54,688 bases of DNA from Methanomassiliicoccaceae archaeon UBA480 (GTDB taxonomy: Archaea > Thermoplasmatota > Thermoplasmata > Methanomassiliicoccales > Methanomethylophilaceae): contig DAXO01000064.1 in assembly GCA_002506425.1 (NCBI GenBank), forward strand, positions 8,069 through 62,756, written 5' to 3'. The notes below the pieces were generated by a model. The model had not been told where the DNA came from, ran no database searches, and saw only the letters and a list, made by a program, of their open reading frames with translations. Shown here piece after piece: positions 24,017-32,923 of this stretch (positions are counted from its first letter, which is position 1; every line of letters begins with the position of its first letter). Made by a program: the position numbers and the translations under genes.

Positions 24017-25342
24017 ATGTATGTGGCGGTGGATGATACAGACTCCATGCATGGAAACTGTACGACGTTTCTTGCAACGGAGATCATCAAGGAATTCGAT
24101 GATTTGGATCTCATAGGGAATCCGCGCCTCGTACGTCTCAATCCTGCCACTCCATGGAAGACTCGTGGCAATGGAGCTCTGGTCATGAGATTCGGACATG
24201 GGACAGGTCCGAGCAGATTCATAGGAATGATAGGAGACAGGAAGATCTGCTGTTTTGATGATTGCTCCTCATACGAACCGGATCCGGAGGAGATGAAGCG
24301 TCGCATAATCCCTCTGATGGAGACATACCATGAGGAGGAGGCGGATCCGGGCCTTTTGATATCACGTGTCAAACCGTCTCAGGAATTCTATTGGAGAGGC
24401 GTAAGAACCATCATGGACCGTTCCGTGATAGATTCCGAGATTCAGAGGATATCCGGAACTACATACGAGATTGGCAACGGCCGCGGACTCATCGGCTGCA
24501 CATGCGGAATGGCTTGGAGGCCACGCGATACCACATTCGAATTGTTGACGTATCGTCCTAAGGAGAGATGGGGCACTGAGCGCGTCTTCGATCCGCTGAC
24601 CATTCGCGATATGGATCATGCGTATCCGACGACATTCAATTCCTGGGAAGATCGCTTCCAGAAGGTAGCCATGGTTCCATCCACTCCGTGTCCGGTCATG
24701 TATGGTCTCCGTGGAGATTCCGAAGAGGACCTTATCGAAGCATCGAAGATGATTTCCACAGAACCGATTGAGAGGTGGATGGTGTTTCTGACGAATCAGG
24801 GCACCGACGATCATATAATCAAGAATCCGAAGGGTCCGTTGATTCCCAATCAATCCTATATGATCCGCGGAACGATTACATCCCATTCCAAGCATATCAT
24901 CGGAGGACATGTGTTCATCGACATGGATACCGCTTACGGTCCTGTCACATGCGCGGCGTACGAGCCTTCCAAGGAGTTCAGATTCGCGGTGGATTGGCTG
25001 GCTCCTGGGGATGTGGTGGAGATGGTCGGCGAGCTGAGGGATGAGCCCCGTACACTGAATTTGGAAAAGATACATCTGATATCAGCCGCGAAGGAATGCG
25101 TCAAGATATCCAATCCCATCTGTCCTATCTGTTCGAGGACGATGAAGTCCACAGGAAAGAAGGGCAAGTTCAAGTGCAAGAAATGTCACACCTCTTCTTA
25201 CGAACCTATATCCGAGGAGGTTCGCAGACAGATAGTCCCCGGATGGTACGAACCTCCGACAGCGGCGCGCCGTCATCTTTCCAAGCCTTTGAAGAGGATG
25301 GATATTGTCCAGCCGGTTGAGTTCGTCAATGGTCGTACATGA
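24017..25342 (+). CDS. tiaS: tRNA(Ile2) agmatidine synthetase TiaS
   Basis: 441-aa enzyme that attaches agmatine to C34 of tRNA-Ile(CAU) using ATP, so that the tRNA reads AUA. Found only in archaea. The N-terminus MYVAVDDTDSMHGNCTTFLA is the family hallmark. The kinase-like domain follows, then an OB-fold near residues 285-370 (MIRGTITSHSKHIIGGHVF) and a zinc ribbon near 375-395 (CPICSRTMKSTGKKGKFKCK). The length agrees with the family. It stands alone, downstream of the origin. Confidence 0.95.
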   Translation: MYVAVDDTDSMHGNCTTFLATEIIKEFDDLDLIGNPRLVRLNPATPWKTRGNGALVMRFGHGTGPSRFIGMIGDRKICCFDDCSSYEPDPEEMKRRIIPLMETYHEEEADPGLLISRVKPSQEFYWRGVRTIMDRSVIDSEIQRISGTTYEIGNGRGLIGCTCGMAWRPRDTTFELLTYRPKERWGTERVFDPLTIRDMDHAYPTTFNSWEDRFQKVAMVPSTPCPVMYGLRGDSEEDLIEASKMISTEPIERWMVFLTNQGTDDHIIKNPKGPLIPNQSYMIRGTITSHSKHIIGGHVFIDMDTAYGPVTCAAYEPSKEFRFAVDWLAPGDVVEMVGELRDEPRTLNLEKIHLISAAKECVKISNPICPICSRTMKSTGKKGKFKCKKCHTSSYEPISEEVRRQIVPGWYEPPTAARRHLSKPLKRMDIVQPVEFVNGRT

Positions 25343-25397
25343 TTATCGACAATCTTTTATAATGTCCCTCCATGGAAGAGTCGGAAGGGATTATCCC

Positions 25398-26576
25398 ATG
25401 GATGAAGCAGTCATAATCAGCGCTGTAAGGACACCTATAGGAAAATACGGCAAGGCTCTGGCAGGATTCAAAGCTACCGAGCTCGGTGCGATGGTCGTCA
25501 AAGAGGCCGTGTCCCGTGCTGGAATTCAGCCTACAGATGTTCAGGAATGCATAATGGGCAATGTTATCAGCGCCGGTCTCGGGCAGAATCCTGCCAGACA
25601 GGCTGCCGTCCACGGAGGCCTTCCTGTGGAGATCGGATCCTTCACGGTCAATGCCGTCTGCGGTTCCGGACTCAAATCCGTCATGCTCGCCGCCGATTCC
25701 ATAAAGGCCCAGCAGTACGAGGTCCTTGCTGTCGGAGGCATGGAGAGTATGTCCAATGCTCCTTATCTCATGCCCGGAGCCAGGTGGGGATACAAGATGA
25801 ACGACCAGAAGGTCGTCGATTCCATGGTCCATGACGGACTTTGGGACATCTTCAACGACCAGCACATGGGCTTCACCGGCGAGATCGTGGCCGAGAGGTT
25901 CGGAATCACCAGAGAGGATTCCGACAGGATGGCGATGGAGTCCCATCTCAAGGCTGCCAAGGCTACCAAGGAGGGCAAGTTCAAGAAGGAAATCCTTCCG
26001 ATAACCATCCATTCCAAGAAGGGAGACACTGTCGTCGATACCGATGAAGGCATAAGAGAGGACACGACCATGGAGGCTCTCGGAAAGCTCAAACCCGTAT
26101 TCAAGAAGGATGGGCAGGTCACGGCAGGCAACTCCTCGCAGCTCAGCGACGGAGCTTCCGCGCTTGTCGTCACATCCAGGAAGTGGGCCGAAGAGCATGG
26201 ATACAAGCCCATGGCTTCCATCGTCGCCTATGGAGAGAGGGGAGTGAAGCCTGAATACATCATGGAGGCTCCTATTCCGACCACGAAGTATGTCCTTGAG
26301 AAGGCCGGCATGACCATCGATGACATCGATCTATTCGAGCACAACGAGGCCTTCGCGTCTGCATCCTGTGCAGTCAAGAAGGAACTCGGGGTTTCCGACG
26401 ACAGGTTCAACGTCAACGGCGGTGCTATCGCTCTCGGACATCCGATCGGCTGTTCCGGAGCTCGCGTCCTGACCTCTCTCATATACGCTCTGCAGGACAG
26501 GAACAAGAAGACCGGACTCGCTACTCTCTGTCTCGGCGGCGGCAATGCCGTCACCATGATCGTCGAGCGCGAGTGA
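25398..26576 (+). CDS. acetyl-CoA acetyltransferase, bacterial-type thiolase
   Basis: 392-aa thiolase condensing two acetyl-CoA to acetoacetyl-CoA, here presumably the first step of mevalonate and lipid synthesis. It has Cys89 in NAVCGSGLKSV, the NEAFA motif, and GHPIGCSGAR plus CLGGGNAV at the C-terminus. Start ATG 25398 (MDEAVIISAVRTPIG) fits the family; a TATA-like TTTTATAA lies about 40 bases upstream. Most archaea use a different thiolase in an operon with HMG-CoA synthase; this one is solitary and resembles bacterial enzymes, suggesting transfer. Confidence 0.93.
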   Translation: MDEAVIISAVRTPIGKYGKALAGFKATELGAMVVKEAVSRAGIQPTDVQECIMGNVISAGLGQNPARQAAVHGGLPVEIGSFTVNAVCGSGLKSVMLAADSIKAQQYEVLAVGGMESMSNAPYLMPGARWGYKMNDQKVVDSMVHDGLWDIFNDQHMGFTGEIVAERFGITREDSDRMAMESHLKAAKATKEGKFKKEILPITIHSKKGDTVVDTDEGIREDTTMEALGKLKPVFKKDGQVTAGNSSQLSDGASALVVTSRKWAEEHGYKPMASIVAYGERGVKPEYIMEAPIPTTKYVLEKAGMTIDDIDLFEHNEAFASASCAVKKELGVSDDRFNVNGGAIALGHPIGCSGARVLTSLIYALQDRNKKTGLATLCLGGGNAVTMIVERE

Positions 26577-26586
26577 GAATATTCAT

Positions 26587-26609
26587 GAGGCGTCCTTCGA
26601 GGACGCCTC
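26587..26609 (+). terminator. strong hairpin after the thiolase gene
   Basis: GAGGCGTCC (26587-26595) pairs perfectly with GGACGCCTC (26601-26609) around TTCGA, 10 bp after the thiolase stop, followed by TCTTCTC. Likely a terminator. Confidence 0.6.
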
Positions 26610-26714
26610 TTCTCAAACCATTCTCCCTGGAAAACGGGAGGTTTTCTGAACTCGATTACGGTTCATTCCGTTAGAAGCGGACAGTATTAGAATGTCTTTC
26701 GTGATTATCCTCTC

Positions 26715-27938
26715 ATGAAATCCCTTGAAGCCGTTCTGAACGAGATAGAAGGAAGCAGCGAAGATATCATATCGACCATGATCGGCATGATAGGATATCC
26801 TGCATTGGCTCCGGTGAACGGCGGTAGGGGAGAAAGCGAAAAAGCCGATTATCTTCAGGAAAGACTGGTAGGCTTCGATTCCGTTATACGTGTGGATGTA
26901 CCAGACGAAAGCGATCCCTCAGTTATGAGGTCGAATATACTGGCCAAGAAGGAAGGGAAGAAGAAGGGAACTCTGTGGATCGTTTCCCATATCGATGTTG
27001 TTCCTGCCGGAGATCCCGCCGAATGGGATACTCCTCCTTTCGAAGGGGTGTACAGAGACGGATGCATATATGGGAGGGGAACGGAGGACAACGGGCAATC
27101 GGTGATATCCTCGATGTTCGCATCCAGGCCTTTCCTCACTGAAGAGCTGGATGGCATGTCTCTCGGGATAGCCTATGTTGCGGATGAAGAGACCACCAGC
27201 AAGATGGGCATCGAGTATCTGCTCGATCACGGATACTTCTCCAAGGACGACGTAATAATGGTTCCTGACTGGGGATCCCGCGACGGCGGAAGGATTGAGG
27301 TTGCTGAGAAGAGTATGCTGTGGCTCCGTTTCACGGTGGAGGGCCGTACCACCCATGGTTCTACTCCTGAGCTTGGAATCAATGCCTACAAGGTATCGAC
27401 TCTGCTTCTTACAGATCTTATGGAGTCGTTCTCCAACGAGTTCGATCATCAGGATCCGTCGTTCGTCGGTCGCATATCCACGTTCGAGCCTACGAAGAGG
27501 CCGTCAACAGTGGAGAATGTCAATACCATACCGGGCTACGACGAGTTCTGCATGGACATACGTCTTCTGCCTGAGTATTCGATAGACGATGTTATAGCCA
27601 TGGCGAAGGACATATCCTCCAGCTATGAGAGATCCACCGGTGCTAAGATCGGTGTAGAGATAATCGAGAGACATGATGCAGGGAAGCCGTCCTCTGTTGA
27701 CAGTGAGGCATTCCTGGCATTGGCTGATTCCATAGAATCCGTCCTCGGCAAGAGACCGGAAGGAGTAGGGATAGGCGGAGGGACTTGCGCCAATTTCTTC
27801 CGTCAGAGGGGATTCGACGCATATGTGTGGCAGTTCGGAGGCGGTACACTCCACGCTCCCAACGAGCACGTGCCCGTATCCAATATCATGGTGGATGCCA
27901 AGGTCTACGCGACGCTGATCCACAGGCTCTGCCTGTGA
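26715..27938 (+). CDS. M20 family metallopeptidase (ArgE/DapE-like)
   Basis: 407-aa two-zinc hydrolase of the M20 group, with members that act on dipeptides, acetylornithine or succinyl-diaminopimelate. Ligand motifs are VSHIDVVPAGD (His92), YGRGTEDNGQ (Asp near 124), YVADEETTSK (Glu-Glu near 158), and a late His in GGTLHAPNEHVP. A dimerisation insert spans about residues 195-310. No signal peptide is present. The substrate cannot be decided from sequence, and no lysine or arginine genes adjoin it. Confidence 0.88.
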   Translation: MKSLEAVLNEIEGSSEDIISTMIGMIGYPALAPVNGGRGESEKADYLQERLVGFDSVIRVDVPDESDPSVMRSNILAKKEGKKKGTLWIVSHIDVVPAGDPAEWDTPPFEGVYRDGCIYGRGTEDNGQSVISSMFASRPFLTEELDGMSLGIAYVADEETTSKMGIEYLLDHGYFSKDDVIMVPDWGSRDGGRIEVAEKSMLWLRFTVEGRTTHGSTPELGINAYKVSTLLLTDLMESFSNEFDHQDPSFVGRISTFEPTKRPSTVENVNTIPGYDEFCMDIRLLPEYSIDDVIAMAKDISSSYERSTGAKIGVEIIERHDAGKPSSVDSEAFLALADSIESVLGKRPEGVGIGGGTCANFFRQRGFDAYVWQFGGGTLHAPNEHVPVSNIMVDAKVYATLIHRLCL

Positions 27939-27939
27939 T

Positions 27940-29130
27940 TCATTCGTCGCTGAAGAGCCTTTGGATCATCCATTCGGTGTCGAACTTCACGATGTCGTCG
28001 TATTCCTGACCGTTGCACACGAAAGCGATTGGCTTGTTTATCGTGTGGGCTATGGAGAGGGCGGCACCGCCTTTGGCGTCGGTGTCTATCTTTGTGAGAA
28101 TGATAGCATCGATGCCGATGGCCTGATCGAAGACTCTCGCCTGTTCTATGGCATCATTGCCTGCCAGGGAATCCCCAACGAAGATCTTCAGATCCGGTTT
28201 GGCGACCCTGACGATCTTCTTCATCTCTTCGATAAGGTTGTTGTTGGTCTGCATCCTTCCGGCGGTATCGATCAGGACGACATCCTTCCTCTTGGATTTG
28301 GCATGCTCAATCGCATCGAATGCCACTGCCGAGGGGTCGGCGTCGTGCTCCTGTTTGACGATCTTGCATCCGAGTTTGTCGGAGTGGTAGGTGAGCTGTT
28401 CTATCGCACCTGCTCTGAATGTGTCGCAAGCCGCCAAGACGACCGTTTCGCCGTTTTTCATGATTCTGTTGGCGATCTTGGCGATGGCAGTGGTCTTGCC
28501 GGTGCCGTTGATTCCGACGAACATTATCACGGTTGGCCTTTTCTGATTGGCCAGCCATCCGTCGAAGTCGAATTCATTGATCTTCAGGACGCTTCTCACA
28601 GCGTCCTTGATTGCCAGCTCGACGACCTGCTCCAGGGTGTATGAGCGGTCGTACTTCCTTCCGACGAGGTTCTGACGGACTCCTTCCTTGATCTCCTCGA
28701 CCACGGGGTATGCGACATCGGCTTCCAGAAGGATTATCTCGAGTTCATCGAGGATCTCGTTCAGCGGATCCTCTTTGATCTTCTTTCCGGAATCCCCTAC
28801 AGGGGCTTCTGCAGGAGCGGCAGATGATTTTTTCGACTCCTTCTTCTCCTGCTTCTTCAACCTCAGCATCTCCTTCCTGGAGAGCTTCGGTTCCTCCTTG
28901 GGGGGTTCGGGTGCAGATTCTGCTGCAACGACAGGCTCTTCGGGGACTTCGGTCTCCTTCTGAGGTTCGGGAGCGGGTGCCTTCGCCGGCTCCGGAGTCT
29001 TCTCCGGTTCCGGCGTCGGCACTGGCTCCGGCTTCTGTTCGGTCTCCTCCTGCTTGTATACGTTCTCTTCCTTGAGCTTCCCGCCCTTCGAGAAGAGCCC
29101 TTTCATCTTGGCTTTGAGAGACTCGAACAT
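27940..29130 (-). CDS. ftsY: signal recognition particle receptor FtsY
   Basis: 396-aa GTPase that docks the ribosome-SRP complex at the membrane. Residues 1-105 form a long acidic, Pro/Glu/Lys-rich A domain (EPVPTPEPEKTPEPAKAPAP). The NG domain follows with GINGTGKTTAIAK, DTFRAGAIEQL, DTAGRMQTN and TKIDTDAKGGAALS. I chose ATG at 29130, dropping two residues of the open frame. It is the last gene of the archaeal rplX-pfdA-ftsY unit. Confidence 0.96.
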   Translation of the reverse strand: MFESLKAKMKGLFSKGGKLKEENVYKQEETEQKPEPVPTPEPEKTPEPAKAPAPEPQKETEVPEEPVVAAESAPEPPKEEPKLSRKEMLRLKKQEKKESKKSSAAPAEAPVGDSGKKIKEDPLNEILDELEIILLEADVAYPVVEEIKEGVRQNLVGRKYDRSYTLEQVVELAIKDAVRSVLKINEFDFDGWLANQKRPTVIMFVGINGTGKTTAIAKIANRIMKNGETVVLAACDTFRAGAIEQLTYHSDKLGCKIVKQEHDADPSAVAFDAIEHAKSKRKDVVLIDTAGRMQTNNNLIEEMKKIVRVAKPDLKIFVGDSLAGNDAIEQARVFDQAIGIDAIILTKIDTDAKGGAALSIAHTINKPIAFVCNGQEYDDIVKFDTEWMIQRLFSDE

Positions 29131-29139
29131 GACCAAACC

Positions 29140-29583
29140 TCACTGGACGTTTGCACCCGACGCGCGGCGCCTGGCCGCGTATTCCTGCTGAACCGCGTCG
29201 GACATGCCGGCAAGGTTCTGCTGGGCCTCGTTGAGGGCTTCTACGGATTTCTTGAGGGCTTCTGTTATCTCTGCGGAGTTGCCCTCCAGATAGTCGATGG
29301 ATTCATCGGACGTCTTCTGAACGGAGATGCCCGATCCGATTCCGGTTATGACGGACCTGTTGCCCGTTACCTTCACAGGGATGTAGCAGGATGCGCCGAC
29401 GGGAACCATGATCTCGTCGCCTTCCTTCGCATCCTTGAAGGCCTTCACGGCCTCCAGAGCGAGGGAGACCTCGTCGAGGGACATGCGCAGGACCTGGACC
29501 TGGCGAGACATAGCCTCGACTCTGTCCTTGTAGGCATCCATCAGGGCCAGGGCCTGACGGAGCTCGTTGTCGTCCAAGTTCAC
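29140..29583 (-). CDS. pfdA: prefoldin subunit alpha
   Basis: 147-aa alpha subunit of the archaeal prefoldin hexamer, which carries unfolded proteins to the chaperonin. Two terminal coiled coils (residues about 5-50 and 90-140) enclose the beta-hairpin segment with VPVGASCYIPVKV and GISVQKTSDES. A GTG start at 29583 overlaps the rplX stop as GTGA. Confidence 0.93.
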   Translation of the reverse strand: MNLDDNELRQALALMDAYKDRVEAMSRQVQVLRMSLDEVSLALEAVKAFKDAKEGDEIMVPVGASCYIPVKVTGNRSVITGIGSGISVQKTSDESIDYLEGNSAEITEALKKSVEALNEAQQNLAGMSDAVQQEYAARRRASGANVQ

Positions 29584-29807
29584 TCACCGATCTGGTATTT
29601 GACGACGTGGTTGACGACCTGGTCGGCGGGGATCTCGGTGACATCGGTGATGTCGATCTGCCATCTCTTCAGCTTGTGCTTGCTGCCGATGGTGGAAACG
29701 GCCTTCTCTTTGACGGCGGGGACGTCCTCTGCGGCCATCTCGATGGAGAAGGGCTGCCTGATCTGCCTGGGGTCTGCGTAGGTTCCAGTGACACGGAATG
29801 CTTTCAT
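29580..29807 (-). CDS. rplX: large ribosomal subunit protein LX (L18a)
   Basis: 75-aa archaeal ribosomal protein LX, related to eukaryotic eL20. The start MKAFRVTGTYADPRQIRQPF and KEKAVSTIGSKHKLKRWQI are typical. ATG 29807 is chosen; the open frame runs 11 codons further without family similarity. A TATA-like TTATAATATATAG at about 29862-29874 gives a leader of about 30 nt. The usual upstream genes (L39e, L31e, eIF6) are missing here; the gene starts its own unit. Confidence 0.93.
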   Translation of the reverse strand: MKAFRVTGTYADPRQIRQPFSIEMAAEDVPAVKEKAVSTIGSKHKLKRWQIDITDVTEIPADQVVNHVVKYQIGE

Positions 29808-29956
29808 AGTGATTACCTTGGTTTCGGCATCCGCAACCACTTAATAAATGATTTGCCCGCGCTATATATTATAAGAAGGAGGAAACGAGGTTATACTCCG
29901 GTGTCAGCCACGATGTGCCAGACGCCAGACGCCAGTAGATCGGGGAGGATGGGATA

Positions 29957-31186
29957 TCAGAACAGTTTGGTCTTCTGGCACTCTTCGGAGGCGAATCCGA
30001 AGTCGGCCATCTTGCGTCCGATCAGGAATACGGCTGCGAATTCGGGGACCTCAGTCTCGCCCTTGAGCGAGAAGTGTTCTCCCTTCATGTCGAGGTCCGC
30101 AGGCTTCCTCATGGTTATCTTGACAGGATCGTCGGAATAGGCATCGGGCACTGCCATCTGCAGAGGATCGAAGTCCGTCAGCTGCTCCCGGGTGATCGGT
30201 GTGACTCTCAGTCCGCTCTTCCCATGGACCGAGCCTGGAAGACGTATGAGTCTTTTTATGTCGGCGGTGACCGGTTCGTCGACCTCTCCGGAAAGGCGGT
30301 ATGCGACATCTTCCTTCATCACTTTCATGAGCATGTTCTGGACGGAGGTGGACAGCATGGCCATGTTGTTCTTCTCGAAGAGCACTCCTCTAGCTTTTCT
30401 CAGCTCTTCCTGCGCTTTTGCGATGGACTTTCCATCGCTCTTCTTGATGCTCGGATATTCTCTTTTGATTTCCTTCATATCGCAGTCGCAGAACACGTTC
30501 ACGACGTCCATGAGGCCCCCGCGCATCCTTTTCTTCCAGCCGCCTGCATCCGCAGGAGGAATCAGCCTGTCTTTCGCAACGTTGGTCCTCACGCCGTTGC
30601 CGGTGACGACCTTGGATGTCGCGACGCGGTTGATGGGGAACACCCAATCGATGTTCAGACCGGATCCCGTTATGTAATCCACGAGTTCTCTTCTCTCATG
30701 GGTCCCCAGCTCCATGACGTCGGGAGTCCGGACATGCGCGTGGTATCCTCTCCCTCCGGAGAACGTTATATGGACCTGATCCTCGGAGAAGCCGAGGTCC
30801 CCCAGCAGGAACGAGTCTACCAGATTGATCATCTCGGATCTGATCTGGAGGATCATCTGCGCGTATGTCATCTCCTTCGCGCCGTCCAGGTGGTCCGCGT
30901 CCAGGTCGAAGATGAGTTCTGCGCCCAGCCACTGCTTGTCCTCCATCACGGGCTCGTTCGGCTTCCGGTAGTAGGATGTGGAGTAGTAGCTGTGGGCAGG
31001 GACGTTGCCCTGCATGTATCTGTGCAGCTCCTCCGGGCTGGAGAAGGACAGGTGCCTCTGCACGAAGTTCTTGTCGAAGAACATGAATCCGAATTCCCTG
31101 CGTGCGAATCTGTCCGGCAGGATGGCGCTTTCCGTCCGGTAGTATTTCTTGAACGCCTTGAGCATGAAGCGGGAATTGGAGTCCAT
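29957..31186 (-). CDS. priS: DNA primase catalytic subunit PriS
   Basis: 409-aa small subunit of archaeal/eukaryotic primase, which makes primers for replication. The catalytic Asp pair is in LIFDLDADH near residue 92; SGGRGYHAHV near 145 and RLIRLPGSVHGKSGLRV near 330 are also family hallmarks. ATG 31186 (MDSNSRFMLKAFKKYY) is leaderless with TTATATAG about 28 bases upstream; 106 further open codons upstream are spurious. The large subunit PriL is not in this window. Confidence 0.95.
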   Translation of the reverse strand: MDSNSRFMLKAFKKYYRTESAILPDRFARREFGFMFFDKNFVQRHLSFSSPEELHRYMQGNVPAHSYYSTSYYRKPNEPVMEDKQWLGAELIFDLDADHLDGAKEMTYAQMILQIRSEMINLVDSFLLGDLGFSEDQVHITFSGGRGYHAHVRTPDVMELGTHERRELVDYITGSGLNIDWVFPINRVATSKVVTGNGVRTNVAKDRLIPPADAGGWKKRMRGGLMDVVNVFCDCDMKEIKREYPSIKKSDGKSIAKAQEELRKARGVLFEKNNMAMLSTSVQNMLMKVMKEDVAYRLSGEVDEPVTADIKRLIRLPGSVHGKSGLRVTPITREQLTDFDPLQMAVPDAYSDDPVKITMRKPADLDMKGEHFSLKGETEVPEFAAVFLIGRKMADFGFASEECQKTKLF

Positions 31187-31209
31187 TGGCCGAAGATTGG
31201 AAGCGGCAC

Positions 31210-31217
31210 TATATAAG
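31210..31217 (-). promoter_or_regulatory. TATA box of priS
   Basis: Minus-strand TTATATAG lies about 27 bases before the priS ATG with no Shine-Dalgarno in between, consistent with a leaderless mRNA. Confidence 0.6.
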
Positions 31218-31274
31218 AAGGATGCGACGCTTCCAAAGAGTAGTGTATTATCATGGCAAAGGGATGAGGGATTG

Positions 31275-32111
31275 ATGAGCGAGAAGGTGCCCGTATACGA
31301 CAACCATATCCACATGTCTCCCTCGGGGAGGAATGTGGATGCGCTGAGAGAGTACGAGGCGGCCGGAGGCACAGGCCTTACGCTGGTTACCCTGCCGTAT
31401 GCGGAAGTTCCTATACGCAGAGGTTCTGATTTCTCAGAGTCATACGATATCACGTACAGGCTGGCAGCCCAGGCTCGCGAGGCGACAAATCTCGAGATCA
31501 ACATCGCCGTCGGGCCCTATCCTGTTCTTCTGATCCCTCTTGCGGAAGCATACGGTCTGGACAATGCCGAGGCCATGCTGATAGAAGGCATGGAGGCCGC
31601 CGCCAGGGATGTGACTGAAGGAAAGGCGTCAGCCATCGGGGAGATCGGCAGGCCTCATTTTCCTGTCTCCCAGAAGATACGTGAAGCCTCCGATAGGATC
31701 CTGCTACGCGGTATGGAGCTCGCACGCGAAGCAGATTGCCCGGTGATAATACATTGCGAATCCGAAATCGATACGGATCGCTCTCTTGCAGAACTGGCTG
31801 ACAAGGCCCGTCTCGATCGCGGAAGGGTGATCAAGCATTCGTCCCCTCCGCTGGTCACGCCGGAGGAGACATCCGGAGTCATGCCGTCCATCCCTGCTTC
31901 CCGTACGAATGTCCGCGAGGCGATAGGCAAAGGGACGGATCGCTTCATGATAGAAACGGACTACATCGACGACCCGTCGAAACCGGGAGCGATAATGTCC
32001 GTGACTACGGTGCCGAAGCGGGTAAGGGCATGGCTTTCCAATGGAGAGGTTCCGACGGAGAGCATATTCAGGATCTGCGGGGACATCCCCGAGTCGCTTT
32101 ACAGAAGGTGA
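31275..32111 (+). CDS. TatD-like metal-dependent hydrolase (archaeal COG1099 type)
   Basis: 278-aa TIM-barrel hydrolase. The metal motif is DNHIHMSPSG at the N-terminus, with Glu in AIGEIGRPHF, His in CPVIIHCESE, and Asp in FMIETDYIDDP at the C-terminal end of the barrel. I chose ATG 31275, with GAGG 6 bases upstream. Relatives include TatD nucleases, but the substrate of this archaeal group is not established. The next gene starts 4 bp after its stop, so they are co-translated. Confidence 0.87.
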   Translation: MSEKVPVYDNHIHMSPSGRNVDALREYEAAGGTGLTLVTLPYAEVPIRRGSDFSESYDITYRLAAQAREATNLEINIAVGPYPVLLIPLAEAYGLDNAEAMLIEGMEAAARDVTEGKASAIGEIGRPHFPVSQKIREASDRILLRGMELAREADCPVIIHCESEIDTDRSLAELADKARLDRGRVIKHSSPPLVTPEETSGVMPSIPASRTNVREAIGKGTDRFMIETDYIDDPSKPGAIMSVTTVPKRVRAWLSNGEVPTESIFRICGDIPESLYRR

Positions 32112-32115
32112 ACGA

Positions 32116-32874
32116 ATGGTTAGGGTGCTATGCATATATGACGAGGGGGCGGTTGTAGACACGCCCCTCATCGGTGCCAAGGGCTTCTCCGTGATGGTGG
32201 AGTCCGAAGGAAGAAGGATCATGATGGACACCGGCCTGAGGGACAGATACCTCGTTCACAACATGGAGTATCTGGACATCGATCCCTCTTCTCTGGAGGC
32301 GGTCGTCGTTTCCCAGAGGATGGCGGAGAACAGCCGTGCTCTCGACGGGCTTCTGAATCAGAGAAGCGATCCTATCGATGTCTATGCGCCCGAGGGCCTG
32401 TATTCAGGAAAACGCGGCATTCTATCCAGATCCGTCGGATTGTCCGATGACAATAGGGGGAAGGCGCATCTTCACGACATCGGCGAATGGACGGAGATCA
32501 TCCCGAAGGTGTGGCTGTCTCCTCAGCTGGAGTCGGATGACGGATATCGGGAATCGTTCCTGGCCATCGAGGGAAGGCGTCTCGCCGTAGTCAGCGGAAG
32601 GGGGCATTCCGGTCCGGAACTGCCGCTCGGCGCCGTCAGAGAGAGGTTCGGTCGCGATGCGCATACCTTCATCGGTGCTGTCCTGCTCGAAAAGAGGAAG
32701 AAGCCTATTGCAGAGGCCTATGCCGCGGATTTCGAGGCATACGGCTGTATCGATCTCCACCTGAACCACTGCACTGGAAGGGACGGCATGACCAACCTCA
32801 GGACCCATTTCGGTCTAGAGGGGGTCGACGAGTTCTACGTCGGAATGGAGCTGGAGCTCCGAGGTTCGAAATAG
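32116..32874 (+). CDS. metallo-beta-lactamase-fold protein lacking the metal ligands
   Basis: 252-aa member of the MBL-fold family COG1237 type, whose relatives include an aminobenzene-phosphate synthase of methanopterin biosynthesis. GFSVMVESEGRRIMMDTG and the C-terminal NHCTGRDG fit the family. The HxHxDH motif that binds the two metals is replaced: residues 66-72 read SQRMAEN, with Gln, Met, Glu and Asn at the four ligand positions. It is therefore unlikely to be an ordinary metallohydrolase. It follows the TatD-like gene by 4 bp. It ends in TAG, the only gene in the window that does. Confidence 0.8.
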   Translation: MVRVLCIYDEGAVVDTPLIGAKGFSVMVESEGRRIMMDTGLRDRYLVHNMEYLDIDPSSLEAVVVSQRMAENSRALDGLLNQRSDPIDVYAPEGLYSGKRGILSRSVGLSDDNRGKAHLHDIGEWTEIIPKVWLSPQLESDDGYRESFLAIEGRRLAVVSGRGHSGPELPLGAVRERFGRDAHTFIGAVLLEKRKKPIAEAYAADFEAYGCIDLHLNHCTGRDGMTNLRTHFGLEGVDEFYVGMELELRGSK

Positions 32875-32923
32875 GAATATACCACGGCGGGATATCGGAA
32901 AAGACCATAGGAGGAACAATCGG

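Noticed and set aside
29875..29945. Possible tRNA or short repeat array (CAGACGCCAGACGCCAG) between rplX and priS
   Set aside because: Only two and a half copies of a 7-base unit; no cloverleaf, no spacing pattern.
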